A program made the position numbers and the translations under genes. DNA of 64,000 bases from Tetragonia tetragonoides (lineage: Eukaryota > Streptophyta > Magnoliopsida > Caryophyllales > Aizoaceae), in assembly GCA_038025085.1 (NCBI GenBank), contig CM076140.1, forward strand, positions 20,151,501 through 20,215,500. Direction: 5' to 3'. The notes beneath the pieces were generated by a model. It was given only the letters and a program-made list of their open reading frames with translations. It had not been told where the DNA came from and searched no databases. Of the stretch, positions 56,890-64,000 are shown piece by piece. The first letter of the stretch is position 1. Each line of letters opens with the position of its first letter.

Positions 56890-58251
56890 CACTACAATAA
56901 AAAGTACCAAAGATAATAATCAAAAACTGTTGTCTAATATCAAAAAACTGTTGTTTGTGCGTTGCATTTGCCTCCATTGCCTTTTCTTAAGGCAACAGTT
57001 CTTGCATAATAGACAACGGTTTTTAAAGATAAATCTAAAATGTACCTTAGGCAACGGTTTTATAATGGCAACAGTCTGCTACCGTTGTCACTTTTAGCAA
57101 CAATCTTAAAATTGTTACCTTTACAATTAGAAGACAACAACATATAATCGTTGCAATGTAGGCAAAAAATAATTAAATAAATAAATTATACGAGGTAAAA
57201 AAAATTACTTATTGCGTATACCAACCAACCCATCCTTCATTTTCCAAGAACATTTACTACTATACACAATTAATTCCTCTCAAAGTAATGCCCAAGTATA
57301 ACTACCTTCAAGAAAGGATTCCTCTACCAGCAAGCTAACTTTTGTTTCATGTCAAGTTTTTGTTATTAATTTATATAGTACTTATTTTCAACTTACGAAT
57401 TTCAATTCCTTTATTTTTTTTCTTCTTTTTGTTTTGGGTAGAATCTTATTACCTTCAATAGTTCACTTCTCCCTCAAACATTACTTTCTTTTAATTTGTT
57501 AACATATTTTGCAGCAAGCATAACCGAGTTTTTATTTTTTTTATTTTTATTGATTTAGATTGTCCTTGTGTTGTATAGAGTACATTGAAAAACAAGTGGA
57601 CACCTATATTATTAACATTCATATTCTATTTTGAGATTAGTTTTATTTTAAGGGTCAAAATTGACATTATCTAAATTCAAAGTTTTCTTTCTTTTTCTTT
57701 TTTTTTTAGAAAACAAGGTTTCCTTTCTATATAATACTTAATTGTAGTTTTCTACGTATAACGAGTATTCTCCAAACAACCTCGTTATTAGGTTTTATTT
57801 ATGGAGCTAATTATTTTGTCAATATATTTGAAAGCACAAGTGCATGTCTTCTCTGGGTTTTAAGTTTTAACTCTCCCCTACCGCAAACAAACACTGAGTT
57901 TAATGGTAATGTCGACGCACTTAATGATGAGTTTATTTATTTATTTTCTACTACTACGACTACAATTGAAATGAACAACAGAATAGTTGTGTTTTCTCAA
58001 TAAACTTTGAACTTCTTTCTATTTAATTATTGAAAAATTTTCGATGAGTTAAAGACATGTCATATTTTTATTCTAAATTTGTCTTAATGAATTCAATCAC
58101 CTCTTTTAGTTTTACATACCCCTAGAAAAACTGATTAGATTTCTAATAATGTTCTAAAATAAAGCTAAGTTATCCCTAATTACTCATTGAATTTCTAACT
58201 AATTTTAAAAAATAACTTAATAAAAACAAAAATAAAATAACAACAAAAATA

Positions 58252-58290
<39 letters not shown>

Positions 58291-58296
58291 TAATTA

Positions 58297-58363
<67 letters not shown>

Positions 58364-58809
58364 GGGATGATGAAATATTCATCATACTTAAAAGTGTTAT
58401 CATGTCATTTATTACAAGTTGGGGTAAAAGGTTATAATAATTTATTTTGGCATACGTCACTTTAATAGCTAAAGATAATAACGTACATATAGGCAATATT
58501 TTAAAATGTGTTGCCTATGTTGTCCAAACTGTTGCCTATACAAGCAATAAAACAATAAGTGTTGTGTTATAAGGCAACAACGAATAGACTGTTGTCATTA
58601 CATGCAACGTTTTCAATAAATGTTGCCTTATCCAAGAAATGGGCAACAGTTTTTGTATTTGTTACCTTATCCTGTATAAGGCAACTGTTTTTGTAGCGTT
58701 GCAAACAAATTATGCAACACAAAAAAACTGTCGTCTTAAATAATCAAAGGTAATGGTTAAAACATTGTTTATGTTTTATGTGTTGCCTATTCTCATTTTT
58801 GTTGTAGTG
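56890..58809. mobile_element. Non-autonomous CACTA (En/Spm) transposon, 1.92 kb
   Basis: Ends CACTACAATAAAAAG and, inward from the right, CACTACAACAAAAAT. 3-bp duplications TTA lie at 56887-56889 and 58810-58812. Both flanks hold subterminal repeats in both orientations with the core GGCAAC(A/G)GTTTT (about 56925-57125 and 58490-58745), the layout of transposase-binding sites in CACTA elements. The interior has no transposase and includes a long AAT/ATT palindromic array. Confidence 0.9.
58252..58362. repeat. AAT array meeting an ATT array head to head
   Basis: AAT repeats (about 58252-58290), taattaatta, then ATT repeats to 58362 form a nearly perfect palindrome inside the CACTA element. 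The isoleucine-run ORF over it is an artefact. Confidence 0.9.
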
Positions 58810-58812
58810 TTA

Positions 58813-59223
58813 ATTAGCTTTAATTGCCATATCTTCTTGATGGCTATCTCATTTCACAGTTATTCGAAGATTTTTATCTTCCTTTTTTTTTTGTGGTTAT
58901 CAAAAATATTATATTATTATAAATGCATGCCAATTCAAGATTATCTACTTGGTCTAAACAGCTGTACTAAATAAAAATCTTAAAGGTCCTGTTTTTATGA
59001 ACTTGAACAAAGCAAGCCACCCCAAGTATTCAACTCGTACAAGATTGATCAGACCCTCTTGTGAAAGTAAACTATACACCCTACTGTAACACACAACGTC
59101 TCCTCCTGAAGGAAACTAGCTTCTGCCAGGAGCCCTATACCATTTAAGTACAAGACACAAGGACCACCATAGGAAAACAATTAGTTTCATGCACCAAATT
59201 CCTATCTCTGAGACTTTGACTCT
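58813..59223. other. Intergenic DNA
   Basis: About 410 bp with no recognised feature. Confidence 0.4.
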
Positions 59224-59239
59224 AACTTGGTGGGTACCT

Positions 59240-59825
59240 GCCAACAAGGGTGGTAGTCTAGTGGTTCTAAACTTATTTTCAAGTTGTTTCGTAAGGCAAG
59301 GTCATGAGTTTGAATCTCCATTTTCTCTCATGCCTTGTGTCTGCTGGCTTCTAAGAACTATACTAGCCCCTTGTTGGTGCTAGGTTGACGGGGCCAGTGC
59401 TTGCGCTGATTGTTCACCTAGTCTGATATGTTCTCTATTAAATATGAGAGTCCGAACATGACGTAGCGGGGGGTGCCTCGATCACCATTTACTTTTTTTG
59501 GCTCGTCAAAAAGAGGGTGCAAGTGAATGGCGACCGAAGCACCCCTACTATACATCATGTTTGGACTCTCGTGTTCAATAGCGAACATATCAAGCTAACT
59601 GATGAACAACCAGCGCAGGCACTGGCCCCGTCAATGTAGCACCAACAAGAGGCTAGTATAGTTCCTAGAAGCCAGCAGACACATCACACAAGGCATGGGG
59701 AAAATAGGGATTCGAACCCATGACCTTGCCTTACCATACCACTTGGGAGTAAGCTTGGAACCACTAAACCACCACCCTTATTGGTCAATCGCCATTTACT
59801 TGCACCCTCTTTTTGATGAGAAAAA
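59240..59825 (+). mobile_element. tRNA-derived SINE (plus) interrupted by an inverted copy of itself
   Basis: Perfect 16-bp duplications AACTTGGTGGGTACCT (59224-59239 and 59826-59841) frame the whole unit. Head: ggtggtagtctagtggttc (A box) and gagtttgaatctcc (B box). The 3' end is ctctttttgatgagaaaaaaa at 59801-59825. The body breaks at 59492, where the second SINE enters. Without the guest it is about 290 bp. Confidence 0.9.
59493..59786 (-). mobile_element. Same-family SINE inserted in inverted orientation
   Basis: The poly(A) reads as T7 at 59493-59499. The minus strand starts near 59786 with aagggtggtggtttagtggtt. 13-bp flanks gatcaccatttac (59480-59492) and aatcgccatttac (59787-59799) match except at two bases. 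Together with the host copy it forms arms of about 250 bp able to pair. Confidence 0.88.
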
Positions 59826-59939
59826 AACTTGGTGGGTACCTATATATTTTTATTTGTATTCTATTCCATAATTCCAAAGAGCATACCATTAGACAGCTAG
59901 CTAATAGCCACTATGATAAGATAAATAAAAGCATTTTTG

Positions 59940-60130
59940 TGTGTCTCCTTTTTCACTGACTTGATTAAACTGAACCTCGACAGAACTGAACTCAACTCAA
60001 ATGAACTCCACTAAATTGAATTCAATGATCAACTCAACTGAATAGTAATTTAATTTTTGAGAGAAAAAGTAGATTTGTGAACTAAATGAACTGAACTCCG
60101 CACTAAAATGAAATGAACTCCCAATGCAAC
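59940..60130. repeat. gaactgaactc-rich MITE-like DNA
   Basis: Reiterated aactgaactc words as at 53415-53690, with no open frame; termini unresolved. Confidence 0.45.
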
Positions 60131-60550
60131 CATTCTATTAAGGGGCTCCTATCAACTTAAACAATGAAAGTTGTATGAAAATGAAGGTTGGACAAAGGTT
60201 TAAGGGGGGAACATCAAGATGAATATCATAGAAGAAGTTAAAAATGATAGGCAAACAAGTCCACTTAAGATACCATTGAAATCACTAACATGTACTGAAG
60301 TGATAAGTGATTCTCAACAAAGATTTATCAGATAAAACTAAATCAAGTTTGGCCTTTTTCAGTGTCCATATGATATATATTTACCCCACAGCAGCCTCAG
60401 CAGGTCATATTCTTTAGGACATGATGCCCATGGCAATGATGTCATGCCTCATGAAATTGCACAATTTTGAGCTTTTGCAATCTTTTCAGTGTGGGGGTGG
60501 GGACACCTTTTAATATTCATGAAACCAATAACTTGATAACCATGCTCCTT
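60131..60550. other. Intergenic DNA
   Basis: No recognised gene or terminal repeats. Confidence 0.4.
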
Positions 60551-60567
60551 AAATCAATGTACTACAC

Positions 60568-60719
60568 GGTGTGGTTGAGTGGTAATGATTCATCTATCTT
60601 TAACTAAGGTCGAAGGTTCGAATCTCGCTTTGGGCATGGAGCAGCTTTAAATTCCTTGGCTAGCTGTCTCACCCTTTAAAGTCGACGGTGAATACCCTTG
60701 CTCATAAACCATAAAAAAA
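60568..60719 (+). mobile_element. tRNA-derived SINE, 152 bp
   Basis: A box TGGTTGAGTGG and B box GGTTCGAATCT in correct order and spacing are followed by a short unrelated body and a poly(A). 17-bp duplications aaatcaatgtactacac (60551-60567) and aaatcattgtactacac (60720-60736) differ at one base. The head is still very close to a tRNA. Confidence 0.92.
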
Positions 60720-60736
60720 AAATCATTGTACTACAC

Positions 60737-62096
60737 TCAGTATTAATAAAGCAAGCTATAGGTGATCAATAATAAAATAAAGCAAGCTATCACTTTCACA
60801 AAAACTAAACTAGTTACCAATATCTCTCTTAGCTTTTTCTATCCAGATCTACTTATATACTTTCTAAGTAAGATCATTCAGCAATGACGATTTCATAGCC
60901 AGTGGTCATAATTAATTAATCAATTATCCAAAATATTAGAAGTCAATTAAGTTAGCAAAGACATCTAATTCACTTAATTGATTGTCGTCAATATTTATAC
61001 TTAACAATGTACTGCATAGTAGCCTAGTAGGTGATCCAACGATTTATATAAATCTAGGCATTCTCTAATATAGGTCTATGTAAGTCATAGCCGTGGGTTA
61101 GATATGGAGATTTGGTGTTGTTTCTTGCGGTATCATTAAAATTAAGCTAGTAACTGTATATGGACTATATGATCCTTTCATGTTTACGATCTTCACATTT
61201 GATTGTTAGATTATATCAGTATGGGACTCCGTGCGATGCACTAGATTCCGAATTTTTCCTTTTTATTTTTTTTGAGTGACTGTTAACAGTTAATTAAGTT
61301 AATGAAATATTAAGATGAAATGCACGAGATTTCAACAACAGCAAGTCTTGTGTAAAACCAACTCACGGAAAAATGGGGTCACTGTTTAGAAATATAGGGG
61401 TCGCTTACGGTGATCAGTAGCCCCTGTTTTATTGAAAAGTAACCCCCGTCTCACCAAAAGTTACGAAAAGACTGTCTTATTGAAGTTTTTGTGTTTCAGA
61501 GCAAGTTTTGTATAAGACCAACTCACAGAAAGATAAGATCGATCATTATTAGAAGTGTATGGGCCACTACCTTGTTATGAGTCTTGACCCTTATTTCACT
61601 AAAAAAATAACCCTTATTTCATTTGTTTATGAAAATATATTAGATTTTTGGTTTGATTTGTGATTTTTAAAGCCGTAAATTGATCTTTTGGGCATGAATG
61701 TCTTTTTGTAATTAATTTGTGAACAACCGGATGCAAACGTTGCTCTATGTGGCTGATGAAAAATTGGATGGTGGGGTATTATAACTTATAAGTCACTCCC
61801 ACAAGTCAGCATCCAAACACTCACTATTGTTGGAGGATATCTAGACTAATCAAATATCCAAAAATTCTAAAAGTTATCCCACCAGTCAGCATCCAAACAC
61901 GTCCGATATATAATATGGGCTACTACTACTTGAGCGTGAGTGCGTGACTGTTTGTGATGTTGGAGGTACTATTAGATTGTCAAGTTGACAGTTGAGTATC
62001 ATATAAAAAGATTGGGCAGATATGCCTGCTAGTTGATTGTTGATCGAGTATCATCGTACAAACGTAGAAAAGGGGAAAAACAAAAATCAAAGAATA
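60737..62096. other. Intergenic DNA with a dispersed repeat (about 61340-61630)
   Basis: About 1.36 kb without a gene. 61340-61630 holds two adjacent copies of a segment (gtcttgtgtaaaaccaactc and gttttgtataagaccaactc) related to 41024-41190. A phrase cccaccagtcagcatccaaacac recurs at about 61799 and 61880. Confidence 0.5.
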
Positions 62097-62098
62097 TA

Positions 62099-62163
62099 CT
62101 CCCTCAGTCGTTCCATATTAATATTTACACTTTTCTTGTACAATTTTAAAAAACCATTTTAAG

Positions 62164-62194
<31 letters not shown>

Positions 62195-62365
62195 AAAAGT
62201 TACATTTTTGTTTTTGAGTAATATAAAGTTACGAGTACATTATTTTTTAAAAGTAATATTCACAATAAATCTAACATTTTTTTGTTTAATTACATTATAA
62301 ATCTTTATTTTTTTGACATATTAATGGTCAAGGTTTGTGAGAAGATTAATATGGGATGTGGGGAG
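62099..62365. mobile_element. Stowaway-type MITE (267 bp)
   Basis: Ends CTCCCTCAGTCGTTCCATAT and, inward from the right, CTCCCCACATCCCATATTAA. TA flanks are at 62097-62098 and 62366-62367. It contains an AT dinucleotide array (62165-62190). Confidence 0.82.
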
Positions 62366-62719
62366 TAGTACTCAACAAGGTTATGTCACTTATTGTTGGT
62401 TGTTAGTAAATTTTTGCAGTAGGTATCGTTAGGGATCAAATTATTAGAAATTAGCGAAAGTCTTCAATTTATTTCTAAAGCAAATTCAAGAACAATAATC
62501 GACAACACTATGATCGAAAATAACAAGGATACAAGATTTTAATGTTAAAACCCCAAATTGAGAAAAACTTGTAATCGTTATCACGATCTAAACCACTATC
62601 ACAAGAGTTTATCGGAGTAACAATGTTACAAGAATTCACAAGCCTCTCAAGATCTCACGATCAAAGTTTGGTTTTGATTATGTTATGATTTTGTATGATC
62701 CATGTGTACTACTCTTGAT
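62366..62719. other. Intergenic DNA
   Basis: No recognised feature. Confidence 0.4.
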
Positions 62720-62950
62720 TTAGGTTCCGTTCTTTTCGTCGTCTCCATTGTGCATTCCGTTTCGTTTTGTTCCGTTTCAATCTGTTTGAATCCATTTCGT
62801 TTTGTGTCGTTCCGTTTCGCATTCTGTACTTCATTTTGTCTCAAATTTTCATCCAATATCCGTGCCGCGTCGTTCCATTCCATTCTGTTCCAATCTGGTC
62901 CGTTCCTCACCGTCCTGCACCATTCCATTGAAGAGAATAGTGACTTAAGC
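62720..62950. repeat. ttccgtttcg-rich low-complexity, probable MITE
   Basis: Reiterated ttccgtttcgttttg words give long lysine/arginine- or phenylalanine/serine-rich ORFs on both strands, which are artefacts. The ends ggttccgttcttttc and (inward) gtcactattctcttc are only loosely alike. Confidence 0.45.
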
Positions 62951-63669
62951 CTGTATATATATCTTGAGTTGATTGATTTGGTACAGCTCAATAGCAAACA
63001 AAATAAGATATTGGCAAATTATTATTCTTATATTGTTAAATTATAAACCCTAGGAATAATTTCACCATAGGCCAATTCAATCATGGTCAAAATAAATAAG
63101 GCAACAAGAGGTACTACAATGATATTTAATTAGTGCTTCTCCTATTTTTTAAAAATAAATAAAATTAGTGGTCCTCCTATTGTTGTGGGGATGTTGCTTT
63201 GGGGGCCAAAACAGATGCAGTGGTTGTTTAAAGGGTGAAGCTCAAAAGTAATTATACATGCAAAGACGTTTATTGCCTTAGTTTTTAGCTTCAGTGGATA
63301 TAATCAAAAGCCACGTTGAAAGGAGCGTTACTTTTTAATAATCTTAGTAAAGATTACAATCGATGGTTTTTGTACTACTCTTTACATGAATGTCCACTCA
63401 TACATAAGTGTTTCGAGCTTGATGTTTAATTGCACGTGCTTCTATTATCTGATAATGTAATATGGCTAGTGCAAAATTCATAAAATCCATAATTTTCTTA
63501 GCATAAGCTAAGGGACTCTCGTAGCTAGCTAGTTATAGTAATCATAGTTTAGGCTTTCTTCTTCATTGTTAGTCATAGATAGTCAAAGAATCTACTCACT
63601 AAAGTATCACTTAGAGCATCTCAAATATGAGGTTTTTACAGGAATTTTATAGGGAGAAAACCTCTTAGG
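62951..63669. other. Intergenic DNA
   Basis: About 720 bp without a supported feature. Confidence 0.4.
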
Positions 63670-64000
63670 CCCCATTTGATTGGCATAAATGCCGGTTTCG
63701 ACTATTGGTTTAGCTATTTCAAATCCATTCCCAGTGTTTGTTTAACAAAATACCACTTTCCAAACCCATACTCAAAATCGGTCAAGTATCGGTTTTTGAA
63801 ACCCTCGTCCCCCCTTCGGTTTGGCTTCCTGCGGTTTCAGATATCAAATTTATTTTTTAATATTTTGTCTTCTTCTTCCATCCACCTCTGCTACTCTTCC
63901 ATGACTTCCACAGGCTGAATACACCTTTTTACCAAAATCACCATCTCTAACTCTTCATTCCACCACCACCATTTTGTGGCAGATTTATTTCGAAAGCAAT
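63670..64000. other. Possible left end of a transposable element at the window edge
   Basis: The start ggccccatttgattggcata resembles hAT-type MITE termini. The partner end would lie beyond 64000, so this is tentative. The plus-strand frame at 63676-63918 has no recognised domain. Confidence 0.3.

Noticed and set aside
60568..60640. A real tRNA gene
   Set aside because: A and B boxes are present but the acceptor stem is not formed, and a poly(A) plus 17-bp target duplications show it is a SINE.
61225..61250. gtgcgatgcactag as a second Helitron 3' end
   Set aside because: The stem is only 4 bp and CTAG follows immediately, without the usual spacing.
62683..63046. Lys/Arg/Glu-rich and Phe/Ser-rich ORFs on opposite strands
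   Set aside because: They derive from ttccgtttcg low-complexity DNA of a probable MITE.

Overview
The window is plant nuclear DNA, almost certainly from a eudicot and possibly from Caryophyllales/Amaranthaceae. That placement is inferred from the look of the Tat, SINE and MITE families and was not tested. It is AT-rich, its one large gene has GT–AG introns, and most of it is transposable elements nested inside one another. Two host genes look intact. One is a nine-exon uroporphyrinogen-III synthase gene on the + strand (38103-49136, chloroplast tetrapyrrole/heme/chlorophyll pathway). The other is an intronless gene for a secreted invertase/pectin-methylesterase-inhibitor protein on the - strand (50727-51302).

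Left part (1-12765): two Ty3/gypsy elements of the Tat/Ogre-like lineage lie on the - strand. Element 1 shows protease, gag, a doubled leader/PBS segment and a 5' LTR ending at 5563, and it continues off the left edge. It has inserted into the antisense ORF of element 2. Element 2 keeps that ORF fragment, integrase and a gag remnant but has lost protease, reverse transcriptase and RNase H, and its own 5' LTR ends at 11925. Beyond it are a hAT-like end and a diverged Athila LTR piece.

12766-16174 is mostly unrecognised, with one foldback MITE and a 570-bp direct repeat. 16175-32139 reads as one PIF/Harbinger element: ORF1 is interrupted by a 522-bp MITE, and the transposase is split by an 11.07-kb hAT-like insertion. 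That insertion in turn contains a full-length 6.6-kb LINE with a 15-bp target duplication and a Helitron 3' end.

32152-37817 is a complete non-autonomous Athila-type LTR element (perfect CCCGC target duplication, two LTRs of about 1.44 kb). It ends only 285 bp upstream of the uroporphyrinogen-III synthase start codon. The introns of that gene hold a Stowaway MITE, a + strand LINE relic carrying an inverted LINE and a hAT MITE, and short tandem repeats.

Right part (49137-64000): intergenic DNA with SINEs, one of which has inserted in inverted orientation into a copy of itself. There is also a MITE-in-MITE-with-SINE complex (51893-53352), a 1.9-kb non-autonomous CACTA element (56890-58809), a Stowaway MITE, and long AAT/ATT arrays. 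Target duplications and terminal repeats were read by eye; identities are estimates.
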